A DNA stretch of 64,000 bases from CATQHL01 sp965204655 (GTDB lineage: Bacteria; Actinomycetota; Acidimicrobiia; Acidimicrobiales; CATQHL01): the NCBI GenBank assembly GCA_965204655.1, contig OZ241998.1, positions 1,302,001 to 1,366,000 on the forward strand, read 5' to 3'. The notes under the pieces are model-generated. The model was not told the origin of the DNA, searched no databases, and was given only the letters and a program-made list of their open reading frames with translations. Position numbers and translations under genes: made by a program. Of this stretch, positions 33,303 to 41,867 are shown piece after piece. How positions within the stretch are numbered: the first letter of the stretch is position 1; every line of letters begins with the position of its first letter.

Positions 33303-34796
33303 ATGAAAAAATTCAAACTCTTCCTACCACTGCTTGCGACATTTGCTCTTGTAGCCGCTGCTTGTGGCAGCGATGACGACGATGCCGACGGCGCCACCCC
33401 GGCGACAACCACCACGGCGACGCCTGCAGCAGCACCGGCTGAAGCGCCCACCACCACTGCGGCAGACACCGGGAGCCAAACAGAAGCACCCACCACCACA
33501 GCAGCAGACACCGGCGGCGGGGAAGCGCCCACCACCACAGCAGCAGACACCGGCGGCGGGGAAGCGCCCACCACTACAGCAGCAGCAACCACCACAACTG
33601 CCCCGCCAACTACCTCCGCCATGTCGTGCGGCTCCAACACGCCGGATGGTCAACTGCCACAGGGCGTGGACACTGATAACGGAGTTCTTAAGATCGGAAC
33701 CGTCCAGCCAGTCGGCGGCGCTGCCCTGGTAGCAGGCATCGAACTCCTTGGAGGTCTAAAGGTCGCCGTAGAAGAGGTAAATGCAAACGGAGGCATCGAC
33801 GGCTGCATGATCGAGATGGTCGACTACAACTCCCAGTACGAGGTTGAGGAGTTGGTCAATCAAACCCGACGCCTGATTGACAGCGACCAAGTCTGGGCAA
33901 TCCTCTCCCCCGCCGACAGCCGCGCCCTTCCTGGAACGTTTGACTTCCTAGAAGAAAGCGGCGTGCCAATGTGGGCGCCGATCTCTCCACCATTTGAGGA
34001 GGAGCGCCAAGAGGTCTACTGGCTTGCCAGTTCACGCACCGCACAGGCTCAGATCTGCGTCGACTACTTCAATGAACAGGGAATCAAGAACGTTGCCATC
34101 ATCGCAGCTAGCAACCCCCTTGGCGAAGAAGTCTCCGCCGGCGTGAATGCGCAAGCTCCGGTTCACGGAATGACGGTAGTGACAGAAGAAACCGTTGAAT
34201 CGGCGTCTGAGGTCGTACAGCCCGCGGTTTTGAACATCATCTCCACCAATGCGGAAGCCATCGTCGCCGGCGTAGACAACATCCAGAACGCGTTGATCCT
34301 TCAGACGCTGGCAGAGAACGGCAGCGACGCACTGCTGTGCTCCGACCAAGGAGCCGCCGGAACAGGAGGCGACAACGCCGTCGGCCCGGCTGGTGAAGCT
34401 GCAGACGGTTTCCTCGGCGCTCTTCAAGTGCAGTTGCCGACAACCGACTCGCCGATTCCCAACCAATGGCGGCCGTTGCGTGATGCCTATTGCGAACAAA
34501 TCTCAGAAGAGTGCGCTGCTCCCAACTTCAGCCTGCAGACCTACCTGCACGCCATCTCCTTCTTTGAGGTCATCGACCGCCTGGACGGAGACCTGAGTTG
34601 GGACGCACTCCACTCCGCAGCCGAAAGTCTGCGCGACAACCCGATCGACATGCAAGGGGCAATGCCCGACATTCGATGCGGGCCGCGTGATGGGGGCGGG
34701 CACTTCTGTGCCGCAGGCGCCGGGCTCTCCAGGTACGACTACGCAACCGAGACCTGGACGCAGATAAGGGACTTCCAAGCCCCGGCCGGTAGCTGA
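33303..34796 (+). CDS. Branched-chain-amino-acid-type ABC importer substrate-binding lipoprotein
   Basis: 497 residues. ATG after GGGAGG; signal MKKFKLFLPLLATFALVAAA with lipobox AAAC; then a Thr/Ala/Pro-rich linker containing about four EAPTTTAADTG-type units (39-base DNA repeat near 33440-33590). The mature part (VLKIGTVQPVGGAALVAGIE onward) is a periplasmic-binding-protein type I Leu/Ile/Val family receptor. It captures solute outside the membrane for the permeases encoded next. Despite the family name, such receptors often bind aromatic acids, amides or other organic acids; position after the catabolic operon suggests the pathway substrate. Confidence 0.92.
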   Translation: MKKFKLFLPLLATFALVAAACGSDDDDADGATPATTTTATPAAAPAEAPTTTAADTGSQTEAPTTTAADTGGGEAPTTTAADTGGGEAPTTTAAATTTTAPPTTSAMSCGSNTPDGQLPQGVDTDNGVLKIGTVQPVGGAALVAGIELLGGLKVAVEEVNANGGIDGCMIEMVDYNSQYEVEELVNQTRRLIDSDQVWAILSPADSRALPGTFDFLEESGVPMWAPISPPFEEERQEVYWLASSRTAQAQICVDYFNEQGIKNVAIIAASNPLGEEVSAGVNAQAPVHGMTVVTEETVESASEVVQPAVLNIISTNAEAIVAGVDNIQNALILQTLAENGSDALLCSDQGAAGTGGDNAVGPAGEAADGFLGALQVQLPTTDSPIPNQWRPLRDAYCEQISEECAAPNFSLQTYLHAISFFEVIDRLDGDLSWDALHSAAESLRDNPIDMQGAMPDIRCGPRDGGGHFCAAGAGLSRYDYATETWTQIRDFQAPAGS

Positions 34797-34897
34797 ACCC
34801 CGAAGCGCTGAAGCGCCGGGTCATACCCGAAGAAGTTAGTTCTCAGGTGTGTGGACATTTAGCCCTGTCCGCACGCCAGAGAACTTGCGCAATTTGA

Positions 34898-34938
34898 GTT
34901 GAATAAGTCGAATTGGTAACACCAATCCTTACTTCAAC
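34898..34938. promoter_or_regulatory. Long dyad with TTGGT-N3-ACCAA core between receptor and permease genes
   Basis: The core ATTGGT-AAC-ACCAAT (34912-34926) is nested in an outer inverted repeat GTTGAA...TTCAAC (34898 to 34938). The core shares both half-sites and the 3-base spacer with 33147-33159. It may be a second operator, or a hairpin between the receptor and permease messages that lets the receptor be made in excess. The sequence does not decide between these. Confidence 0.5.
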
Positions 34939-34984
34939 GACTACCGGACTCAGTTTGTAAACGAAGAAAAACTGCGAGTATCAC

Positions 34985-36148
34985 GTGTGGCAGTTATTGC
35001 AGCAAATCATTGCCGGCCTTGAAATCGGGATTGCCTACAGCCTTGTCGGCCTTGCCATTGTGGTAATCATGAAGGCCACAGACGTGCCGAACTTCGCCGT
35101 CGCCCAGATGGGGCTCGTAGCGGCGTACCTAACATGGTTTCTCTCGGCAAGCCCCGACAGAGCCGGAGTTGGCTGGAATTTTTGGCTTGCCCTCATAATC
35201 GGCATGGCTTTTGCGGCTGCCTTTGGCGCAGCAACGCAGTACCTGCTGATTCGACCACTAGTAGGGCTCTCCAATAGGCCGCTCTCAATCGCTGGAGCGG
35301 CGATCATGACTTATCTGTCTATCCGCTTCCTGCATGAGCAGGGGCTGCCCAGCTTTTTAGACTGGTTCCCAGTCACAAACGAGGGGTTTCACTGGGGCGT
35401 GGCAATACCTCTCGGCATTCTCGCTGGCGTACTCGTATTCCTAGCGGCGCGTTCCTTTGTTAAGCCGCTTTCAAAAGTAGACCACTTCCCCCTGCTGCTC
35501 TTGACGATAGGCCTGACCTGGGCATTGTTCGCAACTATTCAGCTCATCTGGGGAGCAAGCACGCGCCAGTTCATTGCTCCGTGGAGTCAGAAATCAATCT
35601 GGATAAGCAGAGGGCAGTGCAAGGCCGTAGACGGAGTGATCCCTCTCACTTGCGCGGAAGACGCAAGAAGCATCAACCTCACCATCGGTGCCGATCAAGT
35701 CATAGCAATAGGCGCGGGGCTCTTGATTGCCATAGGCGTGGGGTTATTTTTCAAATCGAAGTGGGGTGTGCGGATGCGCGCCATCGCTGAAGACGGCGTA
35801 ACCGCAAGACTCCTAGGCATCAATTCGGGGAAGATTTCGCTCGTGGCGTGGGCGCTGGGAAGCATGATTGCCGCAGCCGCGATGATCATGTTCACGACAT
35901 CTACATTCCTGCGAGACGTCGCTGCCAACCCGATAATTCTGAAAGGTTTCATAGCGTCGGTAATCGGAGGGTTCACTTCTCTTCTAGGCACGTTTGCGGG
36001 AGGGTTGGTCATAGGAATGGGTGAATCGATCGTGGGTGGACAGATCTCAACTGCTGTGCAGGAGACTGTGGCCCTGCTTTTGGTAGTCGTAATCCTGCTG
36101 GCCGTTCCTGGCGGCCTGACGCGTGAGAAAACCGCCCGAGAAGTCTGA
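34985..36148 (+). CDS. livH: ABC importer permease, LivH family
   Basis: 387 residues with about eight hydrophobic membrane segments, starting at a GTG with a weak GAG site. It opens LLQQIIAGLEIGIAYSLVGL, and carries the EDGVTARLLGINSGKISLVA cytoplasmic loop that contacts the ATPase (EAA-like), both typical of LivH. An extra loop of about 35 residues near 200-235 (RGQCKAVDGVIPLTC, with two Cys) is longer than in typical members. Forms a heterodimer with the LivM permease. It lies 188 bases after the receptor gene. Confidence 0.93.
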   Translation: MWQLLQQIIAGLEIGIAYSLVGLAIVVIMKATDVPNFAVAQMGLVAAYLTWFLSASPDRAGVGWNFWLALIIGMAFAAAFGAATQYLLIRPLVGLSNRPLSIAGAAIMTYLSIRFLHEQGLPSFLDWFPVTNEGFHWGVAIPLGILAGVLVFLAARSFVKPLSKVDHFPLLLLTIGLTWALFATIQLIWGASTRQFIAPWSQKSIWISRGQCKAVDGVIPLTCAEDARSINLTIGADQVIAIGAGLLIAIGVGLFFKSKWGVRMRAIAEDGVTARLLGINSGKISLVAWALGSMIAAAAMIMFTTSTFLRDVAANPIILKGFIASVIGGFTSLLGTFAGGLVIGMGESIVGGQISTAVQETVALLLVVVILLAVPGGLTREKTAREV

Positions 36149-36152
36149 GATC

Positions 36153-37232
36153 ATGAGCAGTTACGCACCTGAGTCTGGCTCGCGTCCCATTTACAAACCA
36201 AGACCGCAAGGAATATCCCGGTTTGGCGAGCCGACAGCGGTTTTATTGCTCTTCGCACTAGTCGCCGCCCTTCCTCACATTCCGCAGGAAGGACTGAACA
36301 GGTATTGGCTAGGCGTCTTGACTGGAATTTTGATCCACACAATCTCCGGAATGGGTTTCAACTTCATGGTGGGTTGGGCTGGGCAACTCGGTTTGGCGCA
36401 TGCGGGTTTCTTCGGAATGGGGGCGTTCGGGGTGACGCTGCTCTATGAGGACGGGGTGCCTTACGTCGTTGCCCTTCTGATACTCGGGTTCATCTGCTCA
36501 GCAGTGGGAATTGCTATCGGATTTCCCGCGGCGCGACTCAAGGGCTTCTTCCTAGCAATCGCTACGCTCGCCTTTGGCGGACTAGTTGTAAAGTTGATTG
36601 AACTTGGCCCAGAAATATGGGAATGGTTTGACACTGGCGCCAGCAACGGCCGCTCAGTAAAGCAAGTGTTCTCAATAGGTCACAAGAACGGGCCTATGAC
36701 GATCTACTACACCAGTTTGGTCGCCCTGGTATTGACGTATGTAGTCATGTTGATTCTCACCCGGGGTCGAATGGGGAGGACTTTAAGAGCTGTAAAAGAC
36801 ATAGAGATCTCCACTGGTCCTATGGGTATACCAGCCACTCGGTACAAGCTCGTGTCCTTCGGCGTTTCAGCGTTTGCAGCAGCAGTAGCAGGAGGTTTGT
36901 ACGCACAAGACATCAGGTTCCTAGACCCCAAATCGTTCAGAGACAACATGCTCGTATTCATGCTGATCATTCTCGTACTCGGAGGGGTGGGACGGATATG
37001 GGGGCCGCTGCTTGGAGCGGTTTTTTTCATTCTCCTACGCGAGAGGTTGTCCAATTTCCAGATAGGGCGTCAGTTGATTTTCGGGCTAGCCCTCATGATC
37101 GCAATACTGGCGCTCCCCTATGGTTTCGCTTCGTTGCCTGCCCGCATTAGGGAGAGCAATCTGGGGAAGCGAATACAAAAAATGCCTCTAATGCAGGTGT
37201 TGCGAAAGCCAAACACCCAAGATCCGTCCTGA
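36153..37232 (+). CDS. livM: ABC importer permease, LivM family
   Basis: 359 residues from ATG 36153, four bases after the livH stop; the frame is open a little upstream. Multiple membrane helices with the LivM signatures NFMVGWAGQLGLAHAGFFGM, FPAARLKGFFLAIATLAFGG and the cytoplasmic loop RAVKDIEISTGPMGIPATRY. Second half of the transmembrane pore. Confidence 0.93.
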   Translation: MSSYAPESGSRPIYKPRPQGISRFGEPTAVLLLFALVAALPHIPQEGLNRYWLGVLTGILIHTISGMGFNFMVGWAGQLGLAHAGFFGMGAFGVTLLYEDGVPYVVALLILGFICSAVGIAIGFPAARLKGFFLAIATLAFGGLVVKLIELGPEIWEWFDTGASNGRSVKQVFSIGHKNGPMTIYYTSLVALVLTYVVMLILTRGRMGRTLRAVKDIEISTGPMGIPATRYKLVSFGVSAFAAAVAGGLYAQDIRFLDPKSFRDNMLVFMLIILVLGGVGRIWGPLLGAVFFILLRERLSNFQIGRQLIFGLALMIAILALPYGFASLPARIRESNLGKRIQKMPLMQVLRKPNTQDPS

Positions 37233-37234
37233 CC

Positions 37235-38119
37235 GTGAACACTGAGGCTGGCAGCGTCACCACTGCTTCCGACGCCGAGACCCACTCTGACGAGCCCCTC
37301 TCAACGGAGCAACCTGAAGAAAACGTCTGCACTCTGGAGCTACGGGGCCTGCATGTGGCCTTCGGCGGCAATCGCGTGCTAGAAGGCGTGGACATGTCGT
37401 TCACTAACGGTTTCAACGGCCTCATCGGGCCGAACGGCGCGGGCAAGACCACGATATTCAATGTGATCTCTGGCTATGTCAAGCCTTCCCAAGGAGAAGT
37501 CCTCCTCGGGAATAGAGACATCGGGAAGCTCAAACAGACCAAACGGGTAGCCGCTGGAATCGGGCGAACCTTCCAAGCCCCTCGCCTAATTCCCGACGCA
37601 ACTGTCATTGAAAACGCTCTCCTCGGCGCTCATCACGTCTACCGCTGGGGGCACTTGGCAGAACTCTTCAAATTCCCTTGGAGCCGCTCCGAAGAACGCG
37701 AGATGAGAATCAAGAGCATGGAACTGCTTGACCTTTTTGGTCTCGCTGACTTGGCTCACGAAGAAACAGACTCCCTCCCGCTGGGCAGCCAAAAAATCGT
37801 GGAAGTAGCGCGCGCCCTCGTGGGCAGCCCCAGTGTGGTGCTGCTCGACGAACCGGCAGCAGGTTTAGGCGCCGACGACGTGACGGTGCTCCTGAGAGGG
37901 CTGAGGAGCGTCCTAGCTGAGAGAAACCTGTGCATCATCATCATCGAACACGACCTCAAACTCGTGGCCAGCCTCTGTCCGAAGATTGCCGTGCTGGATT
38001 TCGGACGGATCATTTCTGAGGGGAGCCCCGACCACGTCACGCACGACCCAGCCGTAATTGAGGCCTACCTCGGGCACGGCTTCGCAGCGCGCCTAGAGGC
38101 AGAGGAAATGAGCGGTTAG
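37235..38119 (+). CDS. livG: ABC importer ATPase, LivG family
   Basis: 294 residues from a GTG directly after livM. Walker A IGPNGAGKTT, Walker B VVLLDEPAAGL, switch His in IIIIEHDLKLV, and the C-terminal LivG extension. The ABC signature reads LPLGSQKIVEVARAL in place of LSGGQ, a variation common in LivG. An acidic N-terminal extension of about 35 residues (EDEx-rich, with TEQPEENVC) precedes the usual start of the fold, so the real start might be later. Confidence 0.93.
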   Translation: MNTEAGSVTTASDAETHSDEPLSTEQPEENVCTLELRGLHVAFGGNRVLEGVDMSFTNGFNGLIGPNGAGKTTIFNVISGYVKPSQGEVLLGNRDIGKLKQTKRVAAGIGRTFQAPRLIPDATVIENALLGAHHVYRWGHLAELFKFPWSRSEEREMRIKSMELLDLFGLADLAHEETDSLPLGSQKIVEVARALVGSPSVVLLDEPAAGLGADDVTVLLRGLRSVLAERNLCIIIIEHDLKLVASLCPKIAVLDFGRIISEGSPDHVTHDPAVIEAYLGHGFAARLEAEEMSG

Positions 38120-38169
38120 CGGCAGCAACATGAGGACACCAACGAATCTCTACACACAGGAACAGACAG

Positions 38170-38880
38170 ATGGCTTTGCTTGAAGCGGAAAACCTAGTAA
38201 GCGGATACGGGCGGCTGGAAGTTCTACATGGCGTCTCCCTGGAAGTTGCCGAAGGGGAGATCGTCTCGGTACTGGGAGCGAACGGAGCGGGAAAGACCAC
38301 CTTCCTCCGCACGGTCTCGGGCGTACTGAACACTTGGTCGGGCAGCGTAAGGCTGGACGGACGCGACCTCGCCGGGCTCTCCGTGGAGAAGAGGGCGGCT
38401 GCTGGCTTAGGACACCTGCCCGAAGGTAGAGGAGTGTTCCAGAACCTGACGGTGCGCGAGAACTTCGACCTCGGCGCCGTGCTGCGGCGGGACGGAGCAA
38501 GCGCCGTGAGCGCCGACCGTGACCGCCTGCTGGAAATGTTTCCAGACCTAGCCGAGAAGATCCGCGACCCGGCGTCTTCGCTCTCAGGCGGGCAGCAGCA
38601 GATGCTGGCGCTGGCTCGGGCGTTGCTGGCGCGACCCAAGTTGCTGATGATTGACGAACTCTCCTTCGGTCTCGCCCCTTTCCTAGTAGACGAGTTGTTT
38701 GAGCACGTCATCGGACTTCGCGCCGAAGGAAACACCTTTCTGCTAATCGAACAGAACGCCCAAGTGCTCGACATCTCAGATCGGACGTACGTCTTGAAGA
38801 CCGGCAACAATGACATCTCCGGGGAGTCGGCGGAACTGCGCAAATCCCACGACCTCGTCCGCTCCTACTTAGGACACTGA
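38170..38880 (+). CDS. livF: ABC importer ATPase, LivF family
   Basis: 236 residues, normal length. ATG after AGGAA. Walker A LGANGAGKTT, signature SLSGGQQQMLALARAL, Walker B LLMIDELSFGLAP, switch His position is Gln/Glu (FLLIEQNAQ), as usual for LivF. It pairs with LivG to power import and completes a five-gene importer transcribed from 33303. Confidence 0.94.
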   Translation: MALLEAENLVSGYGRLEVLHGVSLEVAEGEIVSVLGANGAGKTTFLRTVSGVLNTWSGSVRLDGRDLAGLSVEKRAAAGLGHLPEGRGVFQNLTVRENFDLGAVLRRDGASAVSADRDRLLEMFPDLAEKIRDPASSLSGGQQQMLALARALLARPKLLMIDELSFGLAPFLVDELFEHVIGLRAEGNTFLLIEQNAQVLDISDRTYVLKTGNNDISGESAELRKSHDLVRSYLGH

Positions 38881-38934
38881 CGCCGCGTTCCAGGGCTGCC
38901 TAGACCGCTCCCCGCAGCAGTTCAAGAGCCGCAG

Positions 38935-39648
38935 ATGCCCACGGGCGAGCAATCCAGCGATCCGGCCCGCAGAGTGCTCGTCACCGGAGCGTCCTCGGGC
39001 ATAGGGTTGGCCTGCCGGGGGGTGCTCGCCGAACACGGCTTCGCTGTCGTTGCTGCCGACCTCCACCCCTCGGACGGCGGCTTGCTTCTCGACGTGTGCG
39101 AGGAGAAAGCTTGGGCTCGGGTAATGAAAGAGGTCTGGCCCCTCTACGGACTGGTCAACTGCGCGGGAATACGCACCCGGGGCGACATCAAGAACACCCC
39201 CCTCGAAACTTTCCGCAGGCATCTGGAGGTCAACGTCACCGGCACTTGGCTCGGAATCCGAGAGTTCATGCGCCGTCACGAAGCTGGAGAGCAGGCGGCT
39301 GTAGTCAACTTGACCTCGGTCAACTACCTCATAGCGGTTCGGGGGCAGGCTCATTACGCAGCCTCCAAAGGAGGAGTTGCGTCGCTGACCAAGGCAGCCG
39401 CCGTGGAAGGGGCGCCGCTCGGCATCCGCGTCAACGCCATAGCACCGGGGCCTATTCGCACTCCAATGACGATGGAGCGGCTGGTGCACCCAGAGCAGGT
39501 CGAATGGTTAACATCGCGTGTGCCGACCGGTCGCGTAGGGGAAGCATCGGAAGTGGCGGAAGCAGCGGCCTTTCTGCTCTCGGACGCCTCTTCTTACGTC
39601 ACGGGGGCGGTGCTGGGTGTGGACGGAGGCTGGATGGCGCACGCTTGA
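38935..39648 (+). CDS. Short-chain dehydrogenase/reductase (SDR)
   Basis: 237 residues. TGASSGIG cofactor motif near residue 18, NCAG (VNCAGIRTRG), catalytic Ser in VVNLTSVNYL, and HYAASKGGVASLTKAA with Tyr and Lys. The C-terminus TGAVLGVDGGWMAHA is typical. It follows livF by 54 bases on the same strand and is followed by VOC and FAD-enzyme genes, suggesting membership of the same catabolic transcription unit. Substrate unknown. Confidence 0.92.
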   Translation: MPTGEQSSDPARRVLVTGASSGIGLACRGVLAEHGFAVVAADLHPSDGGLLLDVCEEKAWARVMKEVWPLYGLVNCAGIRTRGDIKNTPLETFRRHLEVNVTGTWLGIREFMRRHEAGEQAAVVNLTSVNYLIAVRGQAHYAASKGGVASLTKAAAVEGAPLGIRVNAIAPGPIRTPMTMERLVHPEQVEWLTSRVPTGRVGEASEVAEAAAFLLSDASSYVTGAVLGVDGGWMAHA

Positions 39649-39738
39649 CGGAACGAACCGCAAGAGGGGCGCGACCGAAACGCATGACCGGTGAAACAAG
39701 AGCTCAAGAACCGGAGGAGAGGGAACGAGAACCTGCCA

Positions 39739-40311
39739 ATGCCCGATAGACCGAGAAGAGATCGCAGCGCACCCGCGCCGCCTGAAGAGGACACAGTCCC
39801 GAACGAGTTGGTGTCGCTCAAAGGCTTTTTTCATTGGGGAATAACAACCCAAGACTTCGCAGCCACCTGCAAGGAACTGACAGAATCGTTGGGGCTGACC
39901 TGGGCTGAACCGCAACGTCGGCAGTTCAGACTGAAGCAGCCGGAGGGCACCTGCGAAGTCGACTTCTACATCACCTACTCGCTGGAAGGCCCCCCGCACT
40001 ACGAAGTGCTAGAAACAACGCCCGGATGCATCTGGGATCCTTCGACTGCGGGCGGGATACACCACCTCGGTTTCTGGTCGGAAGACTTAACGGGCGACTC
40101 GGCGGCGCTGGAGACTGCAGGCTTCCCCTGCGCGGCCACCTATGACACCCCAGACGGCCGACCCATGGGGTTCACATACCACCGCCTGGAACGCACCGGT
40201 CTCTGGGTTGAACTGGTGGACGCAGGACGCAGGGAGGCGTTTGAGAGTTGGATGGCGGGAGGCGAGTTTCCCACCCTGCAAGTGCCTGCGCCCACGGGGG
40301 GAGAGCGATGA
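39739..40311 (+). CDS. VOC-superfamily (glyoxalase/dioxygenase-like) protein
   Basis: 190 residues from ATG 39739; a GTG at 39691 would add 16 basic residues and cannot be excluded. A beta-alpha-beta-beta-beta VOC layout is suggested by KGFFHWGITTQDFAATCKEL and GIHHLGFWSEDLTGDSAALE, with candidate metal ligands His in FHWG and IHHLG and Glu in LWVELVD. It may be a lyase, isomerase or dioxygenase. The stop overlaps the FAD-enzyme start (ATGA), so the two are translationally coupled. Confidence 0.85.
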   Translation: MPDRPRRDRSAPAPPEEDTVPNELVSLKGFFHWGITTQDFAATCKELTESLGLTWAEPQRRQFRLKQPEGTCEVDFYITYSLEGPPHYEVLETTPGCIWDPSTAGGIHHLGFWSEDLTGDSAALETAGFPCAATYDTPDGRPMGFTYHRLERTGLWVELVDAGRREAFESWMAGGEFPTLQVPAPTGGER

Positions 40312-41852
40312 AAACGCGCGGCGCAGAAGAAGACTCCGCCGGCGGCAGGAGCGGCCCCGAACCTTCCGGTCAAGCTCCAATCCTCTCAACCGACGGCCAC
40401 GCGGAGCAGGCGGACGTAGTGGTGCTGGGAGGCGGGCCGGGGGGGTGCGCCGCCGCCCTTACGGCGGCGCGGCGCGGCGCCAAGACGATCTTGTTGGAAG
40501 CCCTCGACCGCGTGGGCGGAAACGCCGCCCGCTCCACCGGATATATGGCCTTCGCCGACTTCGGCGCTCAGCACGAAGCCGGAATCACCGATTCCGCGCA
40601 GAACTATCTGGCCGACATGAAGAACGAAATCGCCCTTCAACAGGAGCGCTACGGGGTGATCTTCGACGACGCCCTGGCCGCTCGCTACGCAGAAGAATCG
40701 GCCGCAACCTACGACTTCCTGACCGACATCGGATTTGGCTTCAACCGATTCGTCCCGCGACCTCGTCAGCACACCACCACCAGGATGATGGACGTACTCG
40801 ATGTGTCTATGTTCACCACATGCTTCGAGTCGGCCCTCGCCGAGGAAAATGTGTCCATACGATGCCTGAGGAGAGGTCGGCGGCTGATCGTAGATAACGG
40901 ACGGGTAGTCGGCGTGCGCTGGGAAGAGCAGGCGCCCGAGGAGGACGTGGAATCCCAAGGCGCATCCGGAGAGGTCTACGCACGCTCTGGGGTGATCCTG
41001 GCCGCGGGCGGATACCAGGCAAACGGAGCGCTCCGCTCCCGCTATCAACCAAACCACCTCGCCTACACCCCTTACCTGGGGGTGGAGACGGATCGCGGCG
41101 ACGGCCATCTCATGGGGCAAGCCCTGGGAGGCGACCTCATAAACATGACCATGATCCCTCCGCTGGTCATGGTGGCCTCGGCCTTGGTGGAGAACTCCAT
41201 AGCCGTGGACTGCTCCGGTAAACGCTTCCACGATGAGGCCGGGCCTTACGATGAGAGGGTGGAAGCCCTGAACAGGACGCCCGGTCGCAGGGCGTTCTAT
41301 ATATTTGACGACCAGACGGCGGACGAAAAAGCCGTTCTGATCAGCCAGATGCCCTCCCCGGCTGTCTGCGCCCCGACTCTGGAGGAGTTGGCAGATCTGA
41401 TCGACTGCCCGCCGGAAGCGCTCCTCCAAACTGTGGACAGGTGGAACAGAATGGTCGCTTTAGACGCAAAAACTGACCCGGACTTCGGGAGGGTGGTCTT
41501 CCCAGAAGGGGGCGACGGAATCCTCAAGCCGCCCTTCTGGGCTTCTCCCATGGTGGTGGGGATCAACTTCCCGGCAGGGGGTTTCCGGGTCTCCCTGGAC
41601 TGCGAGGTCTTCGACGTCTTCGGAAAGATCATCCCGGGGCTTTTTGCCGTGGGGGACTGCGTGGGAGGCATTGCGCCCGCCATCGGGCTTGGAGGCGTGA
41701 AGATCGGCAGCGCCGTCACCTTGGGTCGCATCGCTGGGCGGGCGGTCACGGGCGGGGGGACGGCGAAGCAAGCTGAGCCCTCAGTCGCCGCTCCGAGCGA
41801 GGCGGAACCGACGACCGACGCTCCTTCTCCTCGTATGCACATCGTCGGCTAA
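40308..41852 (+). CDS. FAD-dependent oxidoreductase (FAD_binding_2; fumarate-reductase/3-ketosteroid-dehydrogenase-like)
   Basis: 514 residues from ATG 40308 after GGGGAG. FAD motif DVVVLGGGPGGCAAALTAAR near residue 35, RVGGNAARSTGYMAF, and a C-terminal GLFAVGDCVGGIAPAIGLGG FAD-contact loop. A GGFRVSLDCEVFD strand typical of the fumarate reductase flavoprotein subfamily is present. Such enzymes introduce or remove a double bond next to a carbonyl. The N-terminal 30 residues are Gly/Ser/Glu-rich and look disordered. Confidence 0.9.
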   Translation: MKTRGAEEDSAGGRSGPEPSGQAPILSTDGHAEQADVVVLGGGPGGCAAALTAARRGAKTILLEALDRVGGNAARSTGYMAFADFGAQHEAGITDSAQNYLADMKNEIALQQERYGVIFDDALAARYAEESAATYDFLTDIGFGFNRFVPRPRQHTTTRMMDVLDVSMFTTCFESALAEENVSIRCLRRGRRLIVDNGRVVGVRWEEQAPEEDVESQGASGEVYARSGVILAAGGYQANGALRSRYQPNHLAYTPYLGVETDRGDGHLMGQALGGDLINMTMIPPLVMVASALVENSIAVDCSGKRFHDEAGPYDERVEALNRTPGRRAFYIFDDQTADEKAVLISQMPSPAVCAPTLEELADLIDCPPEALLQTVDRWNRMVALDAKTDPDFGRVVFPEGGDGILKPPFWASPMVVGINFPAGGFRVSLDCEVFDVFGKIIPGLFAVGDCVGGIAPAIGLGGVKIGSAVTLGRIAGRAVTGGGTAKQAEPSVAAPSEAEPTTDAPSPRMHIVG

Positions 41853-41867
41853 AGGCCGCGACCGCTC

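Noticed and set aside
40386..41429. 347-codon minus-strand frame opposite the FAD oxidoreductase
   Set aside because: It is a shadow of the high-GC third-position pattern; the plus strand has complete FAD motifs.
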